Below, one piece after another: positions 8,164 through 15,336 of a stretch of DNA of 28,989 nt (positions within the stretch are counted from its first letter, which is position 1; every line of letters begins with the position of its first letter). A program made the translations under genes and the position numbers. Source of the DNA: RGIG5050 sp045636065 (GTDB lineage: Bacteria > Verrucomicrobiota > Kiritimatiellia > RFP12 > UBA1067); NCBI GenBank assembly GCA_045636065.1, contig JAZTWW010000003.1, positions 1-28,989 on the forward strand. The letters run 5' to 3'. Below the pieces are notes generated by a model that saw only the letters and a list, made by a program, of their open reading frames with translations, made no database searches and was not told where the DNA came from.

Positions 8164-9318
8164 CTAGACGCGCTTCTCGCCGTTGACGAACACGGCCTTG
8201 GTGTCGAACCTGTTGCGGCAGAGGACGACGAGGTCGGCCGTGTAGCCGGGCTCGACCTTGCCGAGCGTGTCGCCCCAGCCGAGCTCGATGGCCTGGTTCC
8301 AGGATGTCGTGCGGACGAGATCCTTGAGCGGGATGCCCGTGACGTCATGGACGTTCTTGAGGCCCTTGCCCATCCAGAGCGTGGAGCCCGCGAGGTTGCC
8401 GCCCTTGACGAGACGGGCTTCTCCGTTCTCGAGCTTGACGTCGAGCCCGCCCATCTGGAAGGCGTAGCCGTCGTCGCAGTGCGAGCACCTGAGCGAGTCC
8501 GTGATCATCTGGATGTGCTCGAGGCTGCGGCGCGTGAAGATGAGCTTGAGCATGTCGGGGCAGAGGTGGATCTTGTCGCAGATCACCTCGGTGTTGAGAT
8601 CCTCGATGAGGAAGCCCGCGCCGACCATGCCGATCTCGCGGTGATGGAGAGGCGTCATCTGGTTGCAGAAGTGCGTCATGTGCCTGAGGCCGTTCTTGTA
8701 GGCGGGCATGAGTTCGGCGAGCTTTGCGCCCGTATGGCCGCAGCTCGGAACGACGCCCATCTTGATGCAGGCCTTGGCGAAGGCGGCTCCGCCCTCGGTC
8801 TCGACAGCGTAGGAGATGAGCTTCACAGGGAAGACCTTGTTGATCTCCTTCACCTCGGCGATCGACGGCTTGCGCACGAACTCGGGGTTCTGCGCGCCGC
8901 AGCACTTCACGTTGATGAACGGGCCTTCGAGGTGGATGGCGGGAACCTTCGCGTAGGGCGAGCCGGCCTCGACGTAGGCCTTGGCGTTCTTCGCCGCCAC
9001 CATAAGCTCCTCGTGCGAGACGGTGAGCGTCGTCGGAAGGACCGTCGTCACGCCCTCGGCGAGCTTTCCTTCAGCGAGCTTGAAGACCGCCTGGGGATCG
9101 GGGTCGCAGAAGTCGTACGTGAGAGCGCCGTGCGTATGGACGTCGATGAAGCCGGGCATCACGTACCAGCCGCGCGCGTCGTACACCTTGTCGAAGCCCT
9201 TGGGATCGATGGGCTTCTTGGAGACCTTGGAGATCTTCCCGTCCTTGATCGCGATCGAGGCCGACTCGATCTCGACGCCGGGCGATATCACATGAGCGTT
9301 CTTGATGAGAGTTTTCAT
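8164..9318 (-). CDS. nagA: N-acetylglucosamine-6-phosphate deacetylase
   Basis: A 384-residue cytoplasmic amidohydrolase of typical family length. It hydrolyses GlcNAc-6-phosphate to glucosamine-6-phosphate and acetate, feeding amino sugars from sialic acid, chitin-type glycans or recycled cell wall into glycolysis. Visible active-site features are His61-x-His63 in FIDVHTHG, Glu131 in HLEGPF, His195 in GHTGA, His216 in THFCNQM and the catalytic Asp274 in MITDSLR. Glu131, His195 and His216 fall at the same positions as the E. coli NagA metal ligands. AAAGGA lies 6 bases before the ATG. It follows the kelch-symporter gene by 31 bp and precedes the permease-kinase by 18 bp. No nagB lies in the window. 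Confidence 0.93.
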   Translation of the reverse strand: MKTLIKNAHVISPGVEIESASIAIKDGKISKVSKKPIDPKGFDKVYDARGWYVMPGFIDVHTHGALTYDFCDPDPQAVFKLAEGKLAEGVTTVLPTTLTVSHEELMVAAKNAKAYVEAGSPYAKVPAIHLEGPFINVKCCGAQNPEFVRKPSIAEVKEINKVFPVKLISYAVETEGGAAFAKACIKMGVVPSCGHTGAKLAELMPAYKNGLRHMTHFCNQMTPLHHREIGMVGAGFLIEDLNTEVICDKIHLCPDMLKLIFTRRSLEHIQMITDSLRCSHCDDGYAFQMGGLDVKLENGEARLVKGGNLAGSTLWMGKGLKNVHDVTGIPLKDLVRTTSWNQAIELGWGDTLGKVEPGYTADLVVLCRNRFDTKAVFVNGEKRV

Positions 9319-9349
9319 CTTGATTCCTTTCTTTGCCGTTTAAGGCGCA

Positions 9350-12016
9350 TCATGCCTTCTTAAGCGTCTTGAGCGTAAGACCGGTGAGATCCTTGCCGTC
9401 CTTCGTGAATATGAACGAGGCGATGAGAGCGACGAGGACGCAGACGACAAGCCCGATGCCTCCGAGGAGGAACGGATGGAACTTGAGGCCGAATACGTCG
9501 CAGCCCATTATCTCGCAGCTGAAGCACACGAAGTAGTTGGCGGCAAGGCCGAGTACGGCCGCAATGCCCTTGATGCGCGGCATGAACACACCCATGAAGA
9601 AGAGTCCCGTGAGGCCGGCCGTCAGCATTGCGATGTACTTGTTGAAGTTGTCGAAGAGCGCGCTAGATTCCATCCTCGCGAGCGTCAACGCCGCCATGAT
9701 GCCGATGATGCCGACAACGTACGTGCACACCTGGCCGCAGCGGATCTGCGTCTTGCCGGGGATGTTCGGCTTGAAGCGCTTGATGAAGTCGGTGACGACG
9801 GCCGTCGAGGCGGAGGAGAGGTTCGCCGAGAGGGTCGAGATCGTCGCCGCGAAGACGGCCGCGATGACGAGGCCCGCGAGCCACGGCGGCATCTGGGTCG
9901 CCATGAAGATCGGCAGGACCGAATCGCCCTTGGGCATCGTAACGTCCATCGCCTCAGGGTGCGTGTTGTAGAACGCGAAGAGCGCCATGCCGATGCCATA
10001 GAAGACGATCTGCGCGAAGACGCTCATGCAGCCGTTGAACCAGAGCGAGCGCTTGGTGGCGTTCTCGTCGGGGGTGGCGATGTAGCGCTGGATGACGCAC
10101 TGGTCGGACGTGTAGCTCGAAAGGTTCGAGATGAGGCCCTGCACCGCGACGACCCAGAAGACGGGCTCCGTGAGGAGGAAGCGGAAGTCCCACATCTTCG
10201 TCTTGCCGTATTCGTCGGCGACGGAGAGGAACGTGGAGAAGTGCGCGCCGTCGGGGCCGGTCTTCATTATGAGAAGGACTAGCACCGAAACGGCTCCGCC
10301 CATAAGGACGATGCCCTGCACGAAGTCGCTCCAGATGACGGCTTCAAGGCCGCCGAGCGAGCAGTAGATCATCGTGAGGATGCCGCAGATGAGGATGCAT
10401 GCATCGATGGAGATGCCCGTGACGGCGTTGAGCGCGATCGCGGGAAGGAGCGTCACCACCGCGACGCGGCAGACCATGAACACGACGAACGCCGCCGAGC
10501 CGAAGAGCCTCACGCCGAGGTTGAAGCGCTTTTCAAGATACTCGTAGGCGGAGGTGATGCCGAGGCGGCAGAAGAACGGCAGATAGTAGTAGATGGCGAC
10601 AGGTGCCATGCCGATGATGAAGAACGCCATCACGAAGTAGCGCCAGTCCTGGAGATAGGCCTGCGTCGGGATCGCAATGAACGTGATGGAGGAGAGCATC
10701 GTTGCGAAAATCGACATGCCCGCGACGTACCAGGGGATGCGGTTGCCGCCTCTGAAGTAGTCGTTCTCGTACTTCTTCTTGAAGATGAAGAAGCAGGCCA
10801 TGCCAACCATGAGAAGCGCGTAGACGCCGACGACGATCCAGGCCGTCGCACCGAACTTGACGACCTTCCTGAAGCTTCCGTTTGTGACGAGAGGCGTACG
10901 AGTCTTGGGGGCGCGCTCGCCGCCTGCGATAACGATCTTGTAGTCCTCGGGTGTCTTGCCGGCCTTGATGGACGCGACGGCTCCGCACCTCGGGAAGTCG
11001 CCCTCGGCGATCTCGCCGTAGTCGCACCATGCGTCGGTCACGGCGTTGTACGCCTTTACGGTCCTCTGCCAGCCGAGCTTGCCGGCATCGATGCAGGGAT
11101 TCCATTCGTTGAAGAAATCCTTCTCCTCTTCGCTTGCCGTTCCGGCCTTGACGGCGGCCTCAAGCGAGGCGGCACGCTGCTTTATCTTCCAGCCTTCAAG
11201 GCCGTAGCCGCCCATAAGGAGGATGTGCTGGTTGCCGCTAGGCATGAACGCGGCTCCGATTGTCGTCGCGCCCTCAAGCGGCTTCAGGGCCTTCCATGCG
11301 GGCGGATCGGCGGAGTTGAGCGGCATGCGGTAGCCGTCGGAGAGGACGTTCGATTTCTCCGCATCGTCGAAGCCGCCGAATACGACGAGATAGACGAACT
11401 TCTGGTCGCCGTTCTGGACGGCGGCGACGGCCTGCGAGCGCGCCGCGGGGCCGGGGAGGTCAGGAAGCTTCTGCCAGCCTTCATCTGTCTTCTTGATGTT
11501 CAGGAAGTAGACGCGGTTCCCCGTCTGGACGTATACGAACTCGTTGTCGCCGTTCTTCCTGTACGAGGCGGCGGAGCCCATCACGGCAGTCTCGGGGAGG
11601 TCGGGAAGCGCAGTCTCGACGACCTTCCCGTCATCGCCGATGGTGACTATCTTCGCGGCGACGCTTTCCGCTTCGGGCGACGGCTTTCCGCCAGCGAGGA
11701 AAATGCCCTCCGTCGTCTCGCACGTGGGGCCCTCGGCCCAGGGAGCGTTGAGCTCGCCGGCCTTCGTCCACGCGCCGTCCTCGGAGCGCACCCACACGTC
11801 GGAGGTGTAGCCCTTGTCGTCGGTGTACCAGGCGCCGCCAGCGACCACGAAGCGTCCGTCGTCAAGGAAGCCGCCTGCGGCTCTGGCGACAGCCACCGCC
11901 TCTACGCCGGAGCCGTCCGCAAGCGGGGCGGGCTGTGACCATTCCAATGCAACGGGTGTACCGGCGACAGCCGCAAAGGCGGCTGTCCCCAGCAATGCGG
12001 AGACGAGCTTTCTCAT
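9350..12016 (-). CDS. Kelch propeller - sodium:solute symporter fusion (probable sialic acid/amino sugar transporter)
   Basis: An 888-residue protein with two halves. After a signal peptide (about 1-19), residues 20-380 form a kelch-type beta-propeller with repeated Gly-Gly turns (VVAGGAW, IFLAGGK, VVFGGF, LLMGGYG, VIAGGE) spaced as propeller blades. This recalls NanM-type sialic acid mutarotases, including the cyclically permuted family. From about 388 to the end there are some 13 to 14 membrane helices of the sodium:solute symporter family, with conserved stretches such as SLGGLEAVIWSDFVQG and AATISTLSANLSSAST. The propeller would sit in the periplasm and could bind or isomerise sugar before import. 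The adjacent nagA supports an N-acetylated amino sugar, but the substrate is inferred. AAAGGA lies 9 bases upstream of the ATG. It is the first gene of the inferred operon. Confidence 0.85.
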   Translation of the reverse strand: MRKLVSALLGTAAFAAVAGTPVALEWSQPAPLADGSGVEAVAVARAAGGFLDDGRFVVAGGAWYTDDKGYTSDVWVRSEDGAWTKAGELNAPWAEGPTCETTEGIFLAGGKPSPEAESVAAKIVTIGDDGKVVETALPDLPETAVMGSAASYRKNGDNEFVYVQTGNRVYFLNIKKTDEGWQKLPDLPGPAARSQAVAAVQNGDQKFVYLVVFGGFDDAEKSNVLSDGYRMPLNSADPPAWKALKPLEGATTIGAAFMPSGNQHILLMGGYGLEGWKIKQRAASLEAAVKAGTASEEEKDFFNEWNPCIDAGKLGWQRTVKAYNAVTDAWCDYGEIAEGDFPRCGAVASIKAGKTPEDYKIVIAGGERAPKTRTPLVTNGSFRKVVKFGATAWIVVGVYALLMVGMACFFIFKKKYENDYFRGGNRIPWYVAGMSIFATMLSSITFIAIPTQAYLQDWRYFVMAFFIIGMAPVAIYYYLPFFCRLGITSAYEYLEKRFNLGVRLFGSAAFVVFMVCRVAVVTLLPAIALNAVTGISIDACILICGILTMIYCSLGGLEAVIWSDFVQGIVLMGGAVSVLVLLIMKTGPDGAHFSTFLSVADEYGKTKMWDFRFLLTEPVFWVVAVQGLISNLSSYTSDQCVIQRYIATPDENATKRSLWFNGCMSVFAQIVFYGIGMALFAFYNTHPEAMDVTMPKGDSVLPIFMATQMPPWLAGLVIAAVFAATISTLSANLSSASTAVVTDFIKRFKPNIPGKTQIRCGQVCTYVVGIIGIMAALTLARMESSALFDNFNKYIAMLTAGLTGLFFMGVFMPRIKGIAAVLGLAANYFVCFSCEIMGCDVFGLKFHPFLLGGIGLVVCVLVALIASFIFTKDGKDLTGLTLKTLKKA

Positions 12017-12024
12017 AGCCAGAG

Positions 12025-12052
12025 ATCCTTTCGGTGGATATCCTTCGGTGGA
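12025..12052 (-). repeat. Duplicated ribosome-binding-site segment in the transporter leader
   Basis: Two nearly identical direct repeats, 12025-12038 and 12040-12052, read TCCACCGAAAGGAT and TCCACCGAAGGAT on the minus strand. Each carries an AAGGA-type site, but only the copy nearest the ATG is at a suitable distance. The second may be a standby ribosome site or the relic of a small duplication. Confidence 0.5.
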
Positions 12053-12064
12053 ATTTATTGCAAT

Positions 12065-12093
12065 ATACTACCAAAACTTCCGCGCAATGGCAA
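12065..12093 (-). promoter_or_regulatory. Probable promoter of the kelch-symporter/nagA operon
   Basis: Minus-strand TTGCCA (12093-12088, five of six consensus bases) is followed after exactly 17 bp by TAGTAT (12070-12065, four of six). Transcription would start near 12058, leaving a leader of about 40 bases. It sits directly after the nrdG stop codon. No terminator separates it from nrdG, so read-through is also possible. Confidence 0.45.
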
Positions 12094-12103
12094 GCAAGGA
12101 GTT

Positions 12104-12613
12104 TCACGAGATGGATGTGATGCGGCCCGATTTGAGGTGTATGAGGCGCTGGTTGGAGCTGCCGCGGAAGCGGAGAGCAATATCCTTCTTGGCCTCGACG
12201 AAGGGCCCGTCGACTATGACGTCCGCCATATGGAGGATCTCGTCGGTGGCCTCGCACCTGGCGCGCCCCTTCGGATCCATGAGATCGCTCTCGAGGATGT
12301 AGCCCGTCCATATCCAGAGCGTCTTCTCCGGGAAGCGGCGCTTGTACTCTCTCAGAAACGGCAGAAGCGCCGTCTGGTTGACCTTCTCCATCGGCTCACC
12401 GCCAAGAAGCGAAAGCCCCGAGACCCATGTGGGCTCGAGGCTCTTAAAGATGCGCTCCTCGACCTCGGCCGTGAAAGGCTCGCCGGCGTCGAAAGGCCAC
12501 GCTATCTTGTTGAAGCATCCGGGACAGTGGTGCGTGCAGCCGCTCACGAAGAGGGAGGTTCTGACTCCCTCTCCGTTAGCGACATCGTTGTACTTTATCG
12601 CGGAATAGTTCAT
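12104..12613 (-). CDS. nrdG: Anaerobic ribonucleotide reductase activating protein
   Basis: A 169-residue radical-SAM enzyme that uses S-adenosylmethionine and a [4Fe-4S] cluster to put the glycyl radical on NrdD. The cluster motif is Cys26-x3-Cys30-x2-Cys33 in SGCTHHCPGCFN, and GGEP follows at 71-74; both are typical of NrdG, as is the size. Its frame stays open far upstream inside nrdD, but the ATG at 12613 is the right start. It gives the family N-terminus (MNYSAIKY), and it lies 2 bp after the nrdD stop codon, which implies translational coupling, although no strong ribosome binding site is seen. Confidence 0.93.
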   Translation of the reverse strand: MNYSAIKYNDVANGEGVRTSLFVSGCTHHCPGCFNKIAWPFDAGEPFTAEVEERIFKSLEPTWVSGLSLLGGEPMEKVNQTALLPFLREYKRRFPEKTLWIWTGYILESDLMDPKGRARCEATDEILHMADVIVDGPFVEAKKDIALRFRGSSNQRLIHLKSGRITSIS

Positions 12614-12615
12614 GG

Positions 12616-14808
12616 CTAGAGATGGAGGACCCTCTCCTTGATCTCCTGCGTGCGGCCCTGGTTCCAGTACTGGCTGCCGATGTAACCGCACGTGCGCCTG
12701 GCGACGTTCATCTTGTTCTGGTCGGTGCATCCGCACCTCGGGCACTTCCAGATGAGCTTGCCGTTCTCGTCCTTGACGATCTGGATTTCGCCGTCGTAGC
12801 CGCACTCCTGGCAGTAGTCGCTCTTCGTGTTCAGCTCGGCGTACATGATGTTGTCGTAGATGAACTGCATGACGGAGAGGACGGCCGGAATGTTCTGCTG
12901 CATGTTCGGCACCTCGACGTAGCTGATGGCGCCGCCGGGCGAGAGCGACTGGAACTTGGCCTCTAGCGCGAGCTTCTGGAAGGCGTCGATGGGCTCGGTG
13001 ACATGCACGTGGTAGCTGTTCGTGATGTAGTTCCTGTCGGTGACGCCCTTGATGATGCCGAAGCGCTTCTGGAGGCACTTGGCGAACTTGTACGTCGTCG
13101 ACTCGAGGGGAGTGCCGTAGAGCGAGTAGTGGATGTTCTCGGCCTTCTTCCACTTGGCCGTGTACTCGTTCAGGGTCTTCATGATGTCGAGGCCAAGGAC
13201 CTCGCCGTCGAACTCGGTGAGCTTCCTGCCGATGAGCGCGTAGACGCACTCCCAGAGGCCCGCGTACCCGAGCGAAAGCGTGGAGTAGCCGCCGTGGAGG
13301 TACTTGTCGATCGTCTCGCCCTTGTTGAGCCTCAAGAGGGCGCCGTACTGCCAGAGGATCGGGGCCGCGTCGGAGAGCGTGCCCGTAAGGCGCTCGTGGC
13401 GGCACTGGAGAGCCCTGTGGCAGAGCTCCATGCGATCGTCGAAAACCTTCCAGAACACGGACATCGGATCGTTCGGATTCTCGCGCACGGCCGTAAGCGC
13501 GATGTCGACGAGGTTCACCGTGACGACGCCCTGGTTGAACCTTCCGTAGTACTGCGCCTCGCCCTTCTCGTTGACGAAAGGCGTCAAGAAGCTGCGGCAG
13601 CCCATGCACGTGTAGCAGTGGCCTTCGCCCTTCTCGTCGACCTTGTTCTTGAGCATCACCTTCTCGGAGATGTAGTCGGGGACGAGGCGGCGGGCCGTGC
13701 ACTTGGCGGCGAGCTCGGTGAGATACCAGTAGGGCGTGCCCTCCTTGATGTTGTCCTCCTCAAGGACGTAGATGAGCTTCGGGAAGGCGGGGGTGATGTA
13801 GACGCCCTTCTCGTTCTTGACGCCGCGGTAGCGCTGCTTGAGGACCTCCTCGATTATGACGGCGAGATCCTTCTTCTCCTGCTCGCTCCTCGCCTCGTTC
13901 AGGTACATGAACACCGTGACGAAAGGAGCCTGGCCGTTAGTCGTCATGAGCGTCACCACCTGGTACTGGATCGTCTGCACGCCGCGCGCGATCTCCTCGC
14001 GCACGCGCTTTTCGGCAATCTCGTTGATCTTCTCCTCGGAAAGATCGAGCCCGGCCTCCTTGAACTCCTCGGTGACGTCCGCGCGGAGCTTCTGGCGGCT
14101 TATCTCGACAAACGGCGCGAGGTGCGTGAGCGAGATCGACTGGCCGCCGTACTGGTTGGACGCCACCTGGGCGATGATCTGCGTGGCGATGTTGCAGGCG
14201 GTGGAGAAGCTGTGCGGCTTTTCGATCATCGTTCCGGAGATGACGGTGCCGTTCTGGAGCATATCCTCGAGGTTCACGAGGTCGCAGTTGTGCATGTGCT
14301 GCGCATAATAGTCCATGTCATGGAAATGGATGAGCCCGTCCTCATGGGCGTGCACCACGTCCGGCGGAAGGAGTATGCGGCTTGCAAGATCCTTGGAGAC
14401 TTCGCCAGCCATGTAGTCGCGCTGGACGGAGTTGATCGTGGGGTTCTTGTTGGAATTCTCCTGCTTCGCCTCTTCGTTGTTGCACTCGATGAGCGAGAGG
14501 ATCTGCATGTCCGTTGTGTTGGCCTGGCGCTTCTGCGCCCTCAGGAAGCGGTACTTGATGTAGTTGCGCGCCACATCGTACGCACCTGCCTGCTGGATCT
14601 TCGTTTCGACGAGGTCCTGGATCTCCTCGACGCTCAGGGCACGGCCGCGCGCGCCGCACACCTGGACGACCTCGTTCGTGATCTTCTCAACTTTCGCAGG
14701 GTTGAGGCGCTCGGCCTCCTCGACCGTTGCATTCGCCTTTGATATTGCGGAAACGATTTTTGAACGCTCGAATGGCACTTCCTCGCCGCTGCGCTTGATA
14801 ATGTTCAT
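12616..14808 (-). CDS. nrdD: Anaerobic (class III) ribonucleoside-triphosphate reductase
   Basis: A 730-residue oxygen-sensitive enzyme that makes deoxyribonucleotides for DNA synthesis without oxygen. An ATP-cone regulatory domain occupies about residues 1-90. The long catalytic barrel follows. A zinc site is formed by Cys666/Cys669 and Cys689/Cys692. The glycyl radical is Gly708 in the RRTCGYIG motif near the C-terminus. The open frame extends 42 codons further up, but that extension lies largely in the regulatory leader and does not look like protein. The ATG at 14808 gives the expected start, MNIIKRSGEEVPFERSKI. nrdG follows 2 bp downstream. Regulation is probably by NrdR through two boxes overlapping the promoter. 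Confidence 0.95.
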   Translation of the reverse strand: MNIIKRSGEEVPFERSKIVSAISKANATVEEAERLNPAKVEKITNEVVQVCGARGRALSVEEIQDLVETKIQQAGAYDVARNYIKYRFLRAQKRQANTTDMQILSLIECNNEEAKQENSNKNPTINSVQRDYMAGEVSKDLASRILLPPDVVHAHEDGLIHFHDMDYYAQHMHNCDLVNLEDMLQNGTVISGTMIEKPHSFSTACNIATQIIAQVASNQYGGQSISLTHLAPFVEISRQKLRADVTEEFKEAGLDLSEEKINEIAEKRVREEIARGVQTIQYQVVTLMTTNGQAPFVTVFMYLNEARSEQEKKDLAVIIEEVLKQRYRGVKNEKGVYITPAFPKLIYVLEEDNIKEGTPYWYLTELAAKCTARRLVPDYISEKVMLKNKVDEKGEGHCYTCMGCRSFLTPFVNEKGEAQYYGRFNQGVVTVNLVDIALTAVRENPNDPMSVFWKVFDDRMELCHRALQCRHERLTGTLSDAAPILWQYGALLRLNKGETIDKYLHGGYSTLSLGYAGLWECVYALIGRKLTEFDGEVLGLDIMKTLNEYTAKWKKAENIHYSLYGTPLESTTYKFAKCLQKRFGIIKGVTDRNYITNSYHVHVTEPIDAFQKLALEAKFQSLSPGGAISYVEVPNMQQNIPAVLSVMQFIYDNIMYAELNTKSDYCQECGYDGEIQIVKDENGKLIWKCPRCGCTDQNKMNVARRTCGYIGSQYWNQGRTQEIKERVLHL

Positions 14809-14850
14809 CTCTAGCTGTTCCCCCGGACCGTTAATGCTCCACCGCAGACG

Positions 14851-14870
14851 CCGGAACGCCGCTGTTCCGG
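14851..14870 (-). other. Hairpin in the nrdD 5' leader
   Basis: A perfect 7-bp inverted repeat, CCGGAAC and GTTCCGG, with a 6-base loop, lies in the transcribed leader of nrdD, about 43 bases before the ATG. It may stabilise the message or influence translation. It matches no riboswitch that I recognise. Confidence 0.4.
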
Positions 14871-14899
14871 GCTCGCTCTCTGCCGTGGAAACGCTAGAA

Positions 14900-14928
14900 A
14901 TGATACTACATATTGTGTTAAATTGCAA
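14900..14928 (-). promoter_or_regulatory. Promoter of nrdDG
   Basis: Minus-strand TTGCAA (14928-14923, four of six consensus bases) and TATCAT (14905-14900, five of six) are separated by exactly 17 bp. The transcript would begin near 14893, giving a leader of about 85 bases. The proximal NrdR-box-like site fills the spacer and touches the -10 element, so a bound repressor would block RNA polymerase. Confidence 0.6.
14903..14918 (-). promoter_or_regulatory. Proximal NrdR-box-like operator
   Basis: The minus strand reads ACACAATATGTAGTAT, which fits the known NrdR consensus of the type ACAcwAtATntwGtgt at all but the last positions. NrdR is the zinc-finger/ATP-cone repressor of ribonucleotide reductase genes. 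The site lies between the -35 and -10 elements. Confidence 0.6.
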
Positions 14929-14933
14929 GCACA

Positions 14934-14949
14934 AATCTATATATAGTTA
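14934..14949 (-). promoter_or_regulatory. Distal NrdR-box-like operator
   Basis: The core CTATATATAG is a perfect palindrome identical to the centre of the NrdR consensus, although the three flanking bases on each side match less well. Its centre is 31 bp from the centre of the proximal box, three helical turns, which is the usual spacing of paired NrdR sites. Confidence 0.55.
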
Positions 14950-15004
14950 TCAACAGGCCAAAATTGAAATTTTAAAAGCTTTTTCGCCAATTAGGCCCAT
15001 CCAT

Positions 15005-15047
15005 AAAAAACCGCCGCCTTGCGCGGGTGCGCAAGACGGCGATTTTT
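15005..15047 (-). terminator. Strong intrinsic terminator, possibly bidirectional
   Basis: A 13-bp stem with one mismatch (15012-15024 with 15029-15041) encloses a 4-base loop. On the minus strand it is followed after one base by six T. On the plus strand it is followed after one base by five T. It lies just beyond the TSCPD gene and isolates the giant-gene transcript from the nrdD promoter. Confidence 0.88.
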
Positions 15048-15064
15048 GACCGCTGATCCGGTCT

Positions 15065-15331
15065 TTAGACGACTATTTCGCCCTCGGCAAGAGCCTTCTC
15101 GATCCCTCGCGAAAGCTGGTCGGCGCACGACGTTCCGCGCCCGCCGCAGTCGTTTCCGCGAAGGAGATCCATCGTCGCCTTGGCGTCGGCGCCTTCAAGG
15201 AGCTTTCCTATCGCCGCCGTATTGCCGGGGCAGCCGCCCATGAAGCGGACGTTGTGGAGCTTCCCGCCGTCAAGCGAGAACGATATCCTCCGCGCGCACA
15301 CTCCGGATGTTTCGTACGTATAGTCTTTCAT
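15065..15331 (-). CDS. Small TSCPD-domain protein
   Basis: An 88-residue protein of the TSCPD family, named for a conserved motif seen here as GTSCADQLS (residues 66-74). It also has the family features TSGVCARRI near the N-terminus and FMGGCPGNTAAIG at 30-42, as in the small proteins grouped as TIGR03905. The cysteines are Cys12, Cys34, Cys62 and Cys69, so metal binding is plausible. TSCPD domains also occur at the end of some class II ribonucleotide reductases; the role of the free form is unknown. GAGGAG lies 8 bases before the ATG and overlaps the last two Glu codons of the giant gene, whose stop is 5 bp upstream. The two are probably co-transcribed. Confidence 0.85.
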   Translation of the reverse strand: MKDYTYETSGVCARRISFSLDGGKLHNVRFMGGCPGNTAAIGKLLEGADAKATMDLLRGNDCGGRGTSCADQLSRGIEKALAEGEIVV

Positions 15332-15336
15332 ATCCG

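Noticed and set aside
12104..13702. A 532-codon frame ending with nrdG
   Set aside because: The first 360 or so codons are an out-of-frame reading of nrdD (Arg- and His-rich). The nrdG start at 12613 matches the family N-terminus.
13003..14742. Long plus-strand open frame of 579 codons
   Set aside because: It lies entirely inside nrdD in the antisense direction and is a by-product of G+C-rich third positions; nrdD has clear catalytic motifs.
14809..14934. 42-codon N-terminal extension of NrdD
   Set aside because: It lies largely in the leader after the predicted promoter, overlaps the NrdR box region and has no resemblance to the family; the ATG at 14808 gives a normal ATP-cone start.
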